From NCBI GenBank assembly GCA_964531735.1, contig CAZHGD010000007.1, forward strand, positions 1-64,000: 64,000 nt of DNA, written 5' to 3'. The position numbers were made by a program, and so were the translations under genes. The stretch is from CAZHGD01 sp964531735. GTDB lineage: Bacteria > Armatimonadota > UBA10988. Below, in pieces: positions 9,272-16,141 of the stretch. The notes beneath the pieces are model-generated. The model was not told the DNA's origin. It ran no database searches and saw only the letters and a list, made by a program, of their open reading frames with translations. How positions within the stretch are numbered: position 1 is the first letter of the stretch; every line of letters begins with the position of its first letter.

Positions 9272-9910
9272 GGCGAAGGCATCGGCCAGGTCGAGGACGG
9301 CGATGGCCTCGTCGCTGGCGAGCCACTTCTGGGCTGTGAGCCATTCGCTGATGCGGTGCTCCAGTACCTGCACCTCGGGGCAGAGCTGCCGGATCCGCGG
9401 ATAGCTGGCTGCCGCCTCGGACCCGAGCAGGTCAAGGCCGCCGCCGGGTCGCGCGGCGCGGCCCGCGAGGCGTTGTTCGCGGAACGGCGCGAAGTACCGC
9501 TCTTTGGCGTGCGGCTCACTGCGCACCTCCTGCCATGCTGCGCCGTCGAAGCCGCAGCCGGCCAGCAGCCAGACCTCGATCTCCTGCCACGCGCACTCGC
9601 CGAAGAGTGGCCTGCCGGACAGGTTGGCATCGTCGAGTAGGCCGCGCTCGATCGCGTCGAGGCTCTGGCGTCGCCCGGGATGTCCGTCGCGGTCGACGCA
9701 CAGCACGAACAGCTCGTACATGCCGCGGCGCTGGCTGACGATGTCCCGTAGGCGTTCCGGGCAGAGCACCGAGCCGAAACCGGTCAGCCGGTCGGTGTGG
9801 ACCTTGACCTTCGGGTTGGCGCGGCCGACGGCTTCCAGAAGCCTCGTGATCAGAGGCTTGAGCAGGTACTGGTCGTAGGTGGCGTCCTCAGCGATGACGT
9901 ACGCCCTCAT
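9263..9910 (-). CDS. TOPRIM/DUF4276-like protein, partner of the AAA ATPase
   Basis: 215 residues from ATG 9910. That ATG overlaps the stop of the ATPase gene by four bases (ATGA), so the two are translationally coupled. The N-terminus MRAYVIAEDATYDQYLLKPL ends a first strand with Glu8 (a TOPRIM catalytic-Glu position), and residues 67-76 (LFVLCVDRDG) supply the D-x-D pair (Asp73, Asp75). CAWQEIEVWLLAG further on matches the E-x-E-x-W-L block typical of DUF4276-type proteins. TOPRIM domains bind metal and cleave or join nucleic acid. Paired with an OLD-like ATPase, such proteins act as split OLD nucleases or as effectors in anti-phage modules. The exact family is not certain without a profile search, but the E...DxD pattern is clear. 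Confidence 0.65.
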   Translation of the reverse strand: MRAYVIAEDATYDQYLLKPLITRLLEAVGRANPKVKVHTDRLTGFGSVLCPERLRDIVSQRRGMYELFVLCVDRDGHPGRRQSLDAIERGLLDDANLSGRPLFGECAWQEIEVWLLAGCGFDGAAWQEVRSEPHAKERYFAPFREQRLAGRAARPGGGLDLLGSEAAASYPRIRQLCPEVQVLEHRISEWLTAQKWLASDEAIAVLDLADAFASA

Positions 9911-11118
9911 ACGGTGACCTCGCGCTCGATCGCGAACTGCGCGGCCTCCTCCAGCCACCCGGTTCGGTGCAAGTCGCAGCCGCTGTGCTCGGCCAGAACG
10001 CGGCGCGCGTCGGGCAGGTCAAGCAGCTTGAAGATCACCGTGTCAGACCGACCCTCGGGCCGATAGGTCAGGCGGACGTTGCCCAGCAGTTCATCGTCCA
10101 GCAGGCCCAGCAGCGCTGACGAGTGCGTGGTCGCGATGATCTGCACCTCGCCGCCACGTGTGCCGCGACGGAAGAGATCGAGCAGCAGCCGCAGCCGGGT
10201 GGGGTGCAGGCCGTTCTCGATCTCCTCGAAGAACAGGCAGGAGCCCGCTTCGGCGCCGAGCACCGCCGCCAGGTAGCCGAGGAACCGCAAGGTACCGTCC
10301 GAGGCGCTGTCGGCCAGCGTCTTGGTGCCGTCACGCTCCACCAACTGCAAGATGACTCGTCCGCTTGGGTCAGCGGGGAAGTCCAGGCCGACGGCGTCCA
10401 TGGGTGTCAGTTCGCGAAGCCACTCCAGGAGGCTTTGCTTGGTGTCCTCGTCGGTGCACAAGGCGTACAGAGCGGACGAGAGGTTCTCGCCCAGGTCACC
10501 CAGGCGCTGGCCGGGGTAGGATGGCTGGCGCAACGCCTTAGGATCCAGGTCGAAGAAGCGCATCTGCCAGAGGCACCGCCGCACCGGCACGATGTCGGCG
10601 TGCACATGCCAGCCTGCATTGCTGTCCATAACCTGGCCAAGCAGCGCGGCCGTCCTCAGGAACTGGGTTACCACCGGCTTGTCGGTGGCGTGCGCGATGT
10701 GGGCACTGACCAGATGTGGCTCTGGTTGGCTGATACCGCTGGTCCAGTAGACCCGGCGGCCGGTGCCATCGTCCAGCCACTCGTGTGTGAGCACGAGTGA
10801 CCGCCCATCATGATCGACCCAGATCTCGAACGTGCGGTCCTGCACCTCAGCCGCTAGCACCAAGCCTGGGCCGTCCGGACACGCGACGGCCTTCGGCCCG
10901 CCACGGATGCCCTGCCATACCAGCGACCCGCCCTCGGTGTGGCCGCCGGCGATGTCCGCCAGCGGCCATCCCATGCCAACCCCATGCAGGAAGCGGAACG
11001 CGTCGCGCAGATTGCTCTTGCCCGACGCGTTCGCTCCCACGATCAGCGTGAACGGCTCCAACTCCAGCGTGGCATCGCGGAAGCTCTTGAAGTTCTCCAG
11101 CCGTACGCTGCGGATCAT
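9907..11118 (-). CDS. OLD-like AAA family ATPase (AAA_21 type)
   Basis: 403 residues. MIRSVRLENFKSFRDATLEL is the usual start of SMC/RecF/OLD-like ATPases. Walker A is GANASGKSN (residues 28-36). An ABC-signature-like DSASDGTLRFLGYLAAV comes before Walker B LFFEEIENGLHP (about 295-305), and the D/H-loop is IIATTHSSALLGLLDD. There is no fused nuclease domain; the nuclease-like partner is the overlapping downstream TOPRIM gene. Only 3 bases separate its start from the fumC stop, and its ribosome site (GGGGTGAGG) lies inside the end of fumC, so it is probably co-transcribed with fumC. Two-gene ATPase-TOPRIM units are often defence modules; a DNA-repair or housekeeping role is the alternative. 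Confidence 0.85.
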   Translation of the reverse strand: MIRSVRLENFKSFRDATLELEPFTLIVGANASGKSNLRDAFRFLHGVGMGWPLADIAGGHTEGGSLVWQGIRGGPKAVACPDGPGLVLAAEVQDRTFEIWVDHDGRSLVLTHEWLDDGTGRRVYWTSGISQPEPHLVSAHIAHATDKPVVTQFLRTAALLGQVMDSNAGWHVHADIVPVRRCLWQMRFFDLDPKALRQPSYPGQRLGDLGENLSSALYALCTDEDTKQSLLEWLRELTPMDAVGLDFPADPSGRVILQLVERDGTKTLADSASDGTLRFLGYLAAVLGAEAGSCLFFEEIENGLHPTRLRLLLDLFRRGTRGGEVQIIATTHSSALLGLLDDELLGNVRLTYRPEGRSDTVIFKLLDLPDARRVLAEHSGCDLHRTGWLEEAAQFAIEREVTV

Positions 11119-11121
11119 GCC

Positions 11122-12513
11122 TCACCCCTTCGGCCGCACCATCTCCTCCGGCCGCACCAGCGCGTCGAACTCCTCGGCCGTCAGCAGGCCCAGCGCCAGC
11201 GCTGATTCCTTCAGCGTCAGGTTCTCCACATGCGCCTTCTTGGCCACCTTGGCCGCGTTGTCGTAGCCGATCTTCGGGTTCAGTGCCGTGACCAGCATCA
11301 GCGAGTTGCGCAGGTGCGCCTCGATCCGCGTGCGGTTCGGCTCGATACCGACCGCGCAGTGCTCGTTGAACATCTCGCAGGCGTCGGCCAGCAGGCGGAT
11401 GCTCTGTAGCACATTGTAGATGATCACCGGCTTGAATACGTTCAGCTCGAAGTTGCCCGACATGCCGCCGACGTTGACCGAGACGTCGTTGCCGACCACC
11501 TGCGCGCAGACCATGGTCATCGCCTCGCACTGGGTCGGGTTCACCTTGCCCGGCATAATCGAGCTGCCCGGCTCGTTCTCCGGAATGGTGATCTCACCGA
11601 TGCCGCAGCGCGGGCCGCTGGCCAGCCAGCGCACGTCGTTGGCGATCTTGTTCAGCGAGCAGGCGATGGTCTTGAGCACGCCGGACAACTCGACCAGCGC
11701 GTCGTGGGCCGCCAGCGATTCGTACTTGTTCGGCGCGGTGACGAACGGCAGGCCGGTCAACTCGGCGATCTTGGCCGCCGACTGCTCCGGGAACTTGACG
11801 TGCGTGTTCAGCCCGGTGCCGACCGCGGTGCCGCCCAGCGCCAGTTCGTAGACGCGTGGCATGACGCCGGCCAGGCGCTCCAGGCCGTTGGAGAGCTGCT
11901 GCACCCAGCCGGAGATCTCCTGGCCGAGGGTCAGCGGCGTGGCGTCCATCAGGTGCGTGCGGCCGATCTTGACGATCTCGTAGAAGGCGTCGGACTTGGC
12001 CTTCAGCGTGTCGCGCAGTTGCGCGATCATCGGGATGAGCCGGTCGTTCACCTGGCGCGCGGCGGCGATGTGCATGGCGGCCGGGAACGTGTCGTTGCTG
12101 CTCTGGCCGCGGTTGACGTGGTCGTTCGGGTGGACCGGCTGCTTCGAGCCGCGCTCGCCGCCGGCCAGCTCGATGGCGCGGTTCGAGATGACCTCGTTGG
12201 CGTTCATGTTCGATTGCGTGCCGGAGCCGGTCTGCCAGATGACCAGCGGGAAGTGGTCATCCAGCGTGCCGTCGATGACCTCGTCGGCGGCCCGGGCGAT
12301 CAGTTCGGCCACGGCGCGATCCAGTTGGCCGAGATCGGCGTTGACCAGTGCCGCGGCCTGCTTGAGGATGCCCATGCCGTAGATGATCTCGCGCGGCATC
12401 CGCTCGCCGCCGATCCGGAAGTGGTGCAGCGACCGCTGCGTCTGGGCGCCCCAGTAGCGGTCGGCCGGCACTTCGATAGCGCCCATGCTGTCGGTCTCGG
12501 TACGGGTGGTCAT
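11122..12513 (-). CDS. fumC: Fumarate hydratase class II
   Basis: 463 residues, the normal length of class II fumarase. It reversibly hydrates fumarate to L-malate in the TCA cycle, without an iron-sulfur cluster. Seen: an N-terminal MGAIEVPADRYWGAQTQRSL, QTGSGTQSNMNANEVI, HPNDHVNRGQSSNDTFP, GRTHLMDATPLTLGQEI and the superfamily signature GSSIMPGKVNP. All catalytic blocks are intact. ATG start at 12513 with GAGAGGAT upstream. It follows dtd by 60 bases on the same strand and precedes the AAA-TOPRIM pair with a 3-base gap. Product assignment is firm. Confidence 0.97.
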   Translation of the reverse strand: MTTRTETDSMGAIEVPADRYWGAQTQRSLHHFRIGGERMPREIIYGMGILKQAAALVNADLGQLDRAVAELIARAADEVIDGTLDDHFPLVIWQTGSGTQSNMNANEVISNRAIELAGGERGSKQPVHPNDHVNRGQSSNDTFPAAMHIAAARQVNDRLIPMIAQLRDTLKAKSDAFYEIVKIGRTHLMDATPLTLGQEISGWVQQLSNGLERLAGVMPRVYELALGGTAVGTGLNTHVKFPEQSAAKIAELTGLPFVTAPNKYESLAAHDALVELSGVLKTIACSLNKIANDVRWLASGPRCGIGEITIPENEPGSSIMPGKVNPTQCEAMTMVCAQVVGNDVSVNVGGMSGNFELNVFKPVIIYNVLQSIRLLADACEMFNEHCAVGIEPNRTRIEAHLRNSLMLVTALNPKIGYDNAAKVAKKAHVENLTLKESALALGLLTAEEFDALVRPEEMVRPKG

Positions 12514-12573
12514 GGTCTATCCTCTCTCGCTGGTGGTTAGGCAAATCACCATGCGATCAACCGTCGCCGCAGT

Positions 12574-13023
12574 CTAGAACGTCTTGTCGCTGTCGAGCAG
12601 GATGGTCACCGGGCCGTCGTTGGCGACTTGCACGGTCATGGCTGCCTGGAAGACGCCAGTCGCAACCGGCAAGCCGCTCTCGGCCAGGATGGCCACGAAG
12701 CGCGCAAACAGCTCGCGGGCCGCCTCGGGTGGGGCGGCATGGCTGAAGCTCGGACGGCGGCCTTTGCGGCAGTCGCCATAGAGCGTGAACTGGCTGACCG
12801 CCAGAATCTGGCCACCGGTCTCCTGGACCGTCCGGTCGAACTTGCCCTCGTCATCGCTGAAGATGCGCAGATTGGCGATCTTGTCCGCCATCCACCGCAA
12901 GGCCGCTTCGCCATCGTCGGCCCCGACCGCCGCGAACACGACCAGTCCGGCACCCACTTCGCCGACGACCTCGCCGTCGACCGTGACGCTGGCCGACTGA
13001 ACCCGCTGTACCACCGCCCGCAA
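12574..13023 (-). CDS. dtd: D-aminoacyl-tRNA deacylase (DTD)
   Basis: 149 residues using a TTG start at 13021-13023. The family begins M-R-A-V-V-Q-R-V, the TTG codon sits exactly at that Met, and GGAGAG lies just upstream; longer in-frame starts add unrelated residues. DTD removes D-amino acids (and glycine from tRNA-Ala) from mischarged tRNA in the cytoplasm. Both catalytic motifs are present: SQFTLYGD and the C-terminal NDGPVTI cross-subunit motif. An extended -10-like element (13045-13053) sits 22 bases upstream, divergent from the MBL hydrolase gene. Assignment is firm; the start codon is inferred from family alignment. Confidence 0.95.
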   Translation of the reverse strand: MRAVVQRVQSASVTVDGEVVGEVGAGLVVFAAVGADDGEAALRWMADKIANLRIFSDDEGKFDRTVQETGGQILAVSQFTLYGDCRKGRRPSFSHAAPPEAARELFARFVAILAESGLPVATGVFQAAMTVQVANDGPVTILLDSDKTF

Positions 13024-13044
13024 GGCATCTCTCCGTCCGCGGCA

Positions 13045-13053
13045 AGCATACCA
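13045..13053 (-). promoter_or_regulatory. Extended -10 promoter candidate for dtd
   Basis: Minus-strand TGGTATGCT: a TG dinucleotide, one base, then TATGCT. It lies 22 bases upstream of the dtd TTG start, the same distance as similar elements before other genes here. Expected transcript start is about 13038, leaving a short leader that still contains GGAGAG. No -35 box recognised. Confidence 0.45.
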
Positions 13054-13114
13054 CCAGCGCCCGCCGGCAGGAACCACGGCGGCGCCGGCGAACTCCATGC
13101 GCCAGGATGGCGGT

Positions 13115-13750
13115 ATGAATCTCGCGGTGATCGCAGGCGGACCGGTGACGACCAATGCCTACCTGGTCGCCGATGACCAGGGCCAGACGGTGGTGATCGA
13201 CGTCGGTTTCGAGCCCGAACGGCTCCAGCCGGTGCTTGAGCAGAACGGCTGGCAGGTGGCGGCGATTGTGTCGACGCACAGCCATTTCGACCATGTCGCC
13301 GGCAACGCCGCCGCGGTGGCGCTGTGGCAGGTGCCACTGTACATGCACGAAGCGGCCGTGCCGCTGGCCACCCATGCTGCCGAGCAGGCGCAGTGGTTCG
13401 GCCTCACCTGCGCCGACAGCCCCGAGCCCGACCGACTGTTGGCGGCGGGCGACCGACTCGAAGTGGGCCAGTTGTCGTTCGAGGTGCGGCACGCGCCGGG
13501 CCATTGCCCCGGGCACGTGCTGCTGATCGGCGACGGCCACGCCTTCGTCGGCGACGTCATCTTCGCCGGCGGGATCGGCCGGTGGGACCTGCCGCTGGCC
13601 GACGGGGCCGAACTGATGCGTAGCATCCGCGAGCAGGTCATGACGCTGCCCGACACGATGGCCTTGCACCCGGGCCACGGTGAGAGCACCACCGTGGGTG
13701 ACGAGCGGCGCGGCAACCCCTACCGCGACATGTGGGAGCGCGAACAGTGA
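13115..13750 (+). CDS. Metallo-beta-lactamase-fold hydrolase (glyoxalase II-like)
   Basis: 211 residues from ATG 13115; an ATG at 13097 would add six residues. The metal-site motif is STHSHFDHVAGN (H-x-H-x-D-H), followed by HAPGHCPGHVLL, GDVIFAGGIGRWDLP and the C-terminal HPGHGES, all in the positions expected for the glyoxalase II/YcbL subgroup. These are small di-metal hydrolases acting on thioesters or related substrates in the cytoplasm. The true glyoxalase II C-terminal domain is missing, so it is the short YcbL-like type and its substrate is uncertain. Its TGA overlaps the GTG start of lpxC by four bases, so the two are translationally coupled. Confidence 0.9.
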   Translation: MNLAVIAGGPVTTNAYLVADDQGQTVVIDVGFEPERLQPVLEQNGWQVAAIVSTHSHFDHVAGNAAAVALWQVPLYMHEAAVPLATHAAEQAQWFGLTCADSPEPDRLLAAGDRLEVGQLSFEVRHAPGHCPGHVLLIGDGHAFVGDVIFAGGIGRWDLPLADGAELMRSIREQVMTLPDTMALHPGHGESTTVGDERRGNPYRDMWEREQ

Positions 13751-14580
13751 CGCGACGCACCGTCCCTGGCCCCATCCGGCTCACCGGGCGCGCCGTGCGC
13801 TTTGGTGACCGGCCGGTCGCGCTGTGCATCGAGCCGGGCCGCGACGGGATCGCGTTCACTCGCACCGACACGGGCGAACGGTACCCGGCGACGCTGGCAC
13901 AGGTGGCCGCCGCGCCGAACTGCACCGCTCTCGGCCAGGACGGCCAGCCCGCGCTGGTGTTCGTGGAGCATGTGCTCTCGGCCTTGGCCGGTCTCGGCTA
14001 CACCGACGCCGAGGTCGCGGTCGACGGGCCCGAAGTGCCGCTGTTCGACGGGAGTGCCGCGCCGATCGTGGCCGCGCTGGCCGCCGCCGGTGCTGCCGAG
14101 CTGCCCGGCGAGGTCGAGCCGATCCGGCTGGAACGGCCGGTCTGGCACCTGGGTCAGGACCGCTGCGCGGTGGCGTTGCCGGCGGGCGCATGGTCGGTCG
14201 ACTACACGTTCGCGCATCCGCACCCGGTGCTGGCTCACGACCACTTCGCCTACGGCCCGGACGGTGACTACGCGCGCGACCTGGCGCCGGCCCGGACCTT
14301 TGCCACGGTGGCCGAGATCCAGGCGCTCCGCGCGGCGGGCCTGCTGCACGGCGGCAGTGAGTCGGACGTGCTGCTGGTCCGCGATGACGGCTTCGCCTCG
14401 CCGCTCCGCCTGCCCCACGAAATCGCGGCCCACAAGGTGCTCGACTTGACCGGCGACCTGGCGCTGTTGGGGCGCCCGCTCCTGGCGCGGGTGGTGGCCT
14501 ACCGCACCGGTCACGCCGACAATCACGCCCTGGCCAGGCAGATACTTCGGACTCAGGAGCATTCTCCGACCGAAGGTTGA
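13747..14580 (+). CDS. lpxC: UDP-3-O-acyl-N-acetylglucosamine deacetylase LpxC
   Basis: 277 residues from the GTG at 13747, within the GTGA overlap with the upstream stop. LpxC carries out the committed, zinc-dependent deacetylation step of lipid A synthesis at the inner face of the membrane. Seen: a first block TGRAVRFGDRPVALCIEPG (family G-x-G-L-H variant), VEHVLSALAGLG with the first zinc His, EVPLFDGSAAP, ARTFATVAEIQAL, and HKVLDLTGDLALLG carrying the second His and the Asp four residues later, then the GH pair near the C-terminus. The sequence is divergent but the metal ligands and catalytic His are retained. No other lipid A gene is nearby. It implies an outer membrane, or a related sugar deacetylase role. 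Confidence 0.85.
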   Translation: MTRRTVPGPIRLTGRAVRFGDRPVALCIEPGRDGIAFTRTDTGERYPATLAQVAAAPNCTALGQDGQPALVFVEHVLSALAGLGYTDAEVAVDGPEVPLFDGSAAPIVAALAAAGAAELPGEVEPIRLERPVWHLGQDRCAVALPAGAWSVDYTFAHPHPVLAHDHFAYGPDGDYARDLAPARTFATVAEIQALRAAGLLHGGSESDVLLVRDDGFASPLRLPHEIAAHKVLDLTGDLALLGRPLLARVVAYRTGHADNHALARQILRTQEHSPTEG

Positions 14581-14610
14581 CGTCGCGGGCGACGCTGCCG
14601 TCATCGATCC

Positions 14611-14643
14611 GTAGATGGCTGGTCGGTACGGCCGGCTATCTAC
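14611..14643 (+). other. Hairpin in the leader of the Glu/Arg-repeat protein gene
   Basis: Inverted repeat gtagat ... atctac extended inward by six more pairs including two G-T wobbles, ending directly before the ribosome site GGAGGG (14644-14649). It lies in the 75-base gap after lpxC. It may be an rpoC-independent stop for lpxC or a leader element that affects translation. The paralogous gene downstream has a comparable small hairpin (agggc/gccct) immediately before the same GGAGGGCAG ribosome site. Confidence 0.45.
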
Positions 14644-14655
14644 GGAGGGCAGACC

Positions 14656-16038
14656 ATGAAGCGGTTCCACGTTGCCCTGGCGTTGCTGCTGGGGCTGGTT
14701 GTGGTGGGCGCCGACGGGGCCTCAGACCGTGGGCGCGAGCGCGGGCCTGGCAGTGGCAGCCAGGGCTCGGACCGTGCGCACGATAAGGACCGGGACAAGA
14801 ACAAGAACGAGCCGAACGACCGCCAGCGGGACCGCGACAAGGAACGCGAGAAGCAGCGCGACCAGGAGCGCGAGAAGCAGCGCGANNNNNNNNNNNNNNN
14901 NNNNNNNNNNNNNNNNNNNNNNNNNNNNNNNNNNNNNNNNNNNNNNNNNNNNNNNNNNNNNNNNNNNNNNNNNNNNNNNNNNNNNGAGCGCGAGAAGCAG
15001 CGCGAGCTGGAGCGCCGTCGCGAGGCCGAGCGGCACGAGCGCGAGCGGCAGCACGAGCTGGAGCGTCAGCGCGAACTGGAACGCCGCCGCGAGGCGGAAC
15101 GCCACGAGCGCGAGCGCCAGCGTGAACTGGAGCACCGCCGCGAACTGGAGCGCCAGCACGAACTGGAGCGCCAGCGCGAGCGCGAGCGGCACCACCCGAA
15201 CCACTGGCCGTGGCCGGCGCCGGTGCCCGTGCCGGTGCCCGTGCCGCAGTCGCTGATCGGCGCCGAAGCGGTCATCGACCACCCGTACCCGGAACAGGTC
15301 TCGGCCTGGCTCGGCGTGGTGGGCGAGCCCTTCGCCGCGGTGCCGGTGCGGTTCGACTCCACCGTGGAACTGGTCCGCTCGCGGCGCCACGATCGCTTTG
15401 AGCGCGCCTACGGCTGCGGTTCGCTGGCCATCGACCTGTCGTCCTGGGCCGGCTGGATGGACGGCAGCCGTGACTGGTACCTGCGGTTGGAAGACCGCAG
15501 TGGCCGCGGTGGCTACCTCCGACACTTCGCCATCCGCACCCCGTCGGGCGTCTACGCTGTCCGGAACGTGCCCGCCTGGTTCGGCCACGGGCGGCGCATC
15601 GAGGCCCGCGTGCGACCCGTGGCCGGCGGCTATGCCAGTGAGCCGTACGTGGCCCCGGTCAACGCCTACGCCGCCGTGCAGCGGCGCCTGCCGCGCCAGG
15701 TCTACACCGGGCAGCGCGTGACCTTCGAATATGTGCTGAACCTGCCGTCGGGCACCCCGGAACGGCTGGAACTGGTGGAGGCCTTGCCGCGCAACTGGCG
15801 TGTGCTGCGCGCCGAACCGGCTCCGCGGCTGGTCGACCCCGACCGCCAGGAGGTGGTCTGGGACGTGGGACGCCTGGCCAACGGGCAGCGGCTGCTGCTG
15901 GAGGTGGAGGTGCCGCGCGTCAAGGGCTGGCAGGCCTTCCGCGGTAGCTACCGACTGGACGGCGGCGTGACCGCTGGCGTGGGTGGCGTGGATCGGCTCT
16001 GGGTCGGCGACAGCTACGGCGCGGTCTTCGCGCCGTAG
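14656..16038 (+). CDS. Secreted protein: charged Glu/Arg/Gln helical repeat plus P-domain-like and DUF11-like domains
   Basis: Reads as 460 residues across a 100-N gap, so the true length is unknown; the frame is the same on both sides. Signal peptide about residues 1-21 (MKRFHVALALLLGLVVVGADG). Residues about 50-185 are almost wholly Glu, Arg, Lys, Gln and His in heptad-like ERERQREL/ERRREAERHE units, predicting a long single alpha-helix or coiled coil. Next, PVPVPVPVPQ leads to a domain from VIDHPYPEQVSAWLGVVG to WYLRLEDRSGRGGYLRHF that resembles a proprotein-convertase P domain. The C-terminus (TGQRVTFEYVLNLPSGTPERLELVEALP) resembles DUF11 adhesin-type repeats. Paralog of the next gene over the last 260 residues. 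Likely cell-surface or periplasmic structural protein (inference). Confidence 0.7.
   Translation: MKRFHVALALLLGLVVVGADGASDRGRERGPGSGSQGSDRAHDKDRDKNKNEPNDRQRDRDKEREKQRDQEREKQRXXXXXXXXXXXXXXXXXXXXXXXXXXXXXXXXXXEREKQRELERRREAERHERERQHELERQRELERRREAERHERERQRELEHRRELERQHELERQRERERHHPNHWPWPAPVPVPVPVPQSLIGAEAVIDHPYPEQVSAWLGVVGEPFAAVPVRFDSTVELVRSRRHDRFERAYGCGSLAIDLSSWAGWMDGSRDWYLRLEDRSGRGGYLRHFAIRTPSGVYAVRNVPAWFGHGRRIEARVRPVAGGYASEPYVAPVNAYAAVQRRLPRQVYTGQRVTFEYVLNLPSGTPERLELVEALPRNWRVLRAEPAPRLVDPDRQEVVWDVGRLANGQRLLLEVEVPRVKGWQAFRGSYRLDGGVTAGVGGVDRLWVGDSYGAVFAP
14839..15188 (+). repeat. Degenerate charged-codon repeat, interrupted by the assembly gap
   Basis: Near-repeats of gagcgcgagaagcagcgc and gagcgccagcgcgaactg encode Glu/Arg/Gln-rich helical units. 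Units differ by one or two bases, too alike for short reads to resolve; this explains why the scaffold gap falls here. True repeat copy number is therefore unknown. Confidence 0.85.
14886..14985. other. Assembly gap (100 N)
   Basis: Exactly 100 undetermined bases, the conventional length for a gap of unknown size. It sits inside the repeat of the charged secreted protein. Reading frame is preserved across it, but only because 100 happens to fit; the true spacing may differ. Confidence 0.99.
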
Positions 16039-16141
16039 CCGGTCGCGACTGGTGGTTGACAGCGACGGTGCTCGGACCGTCTGTGTTGGGTAGAGGTCCG
16101 CACGCCCCAGGCGTGAGGGCGCCAGCCCTGGAGGGCAGGCA

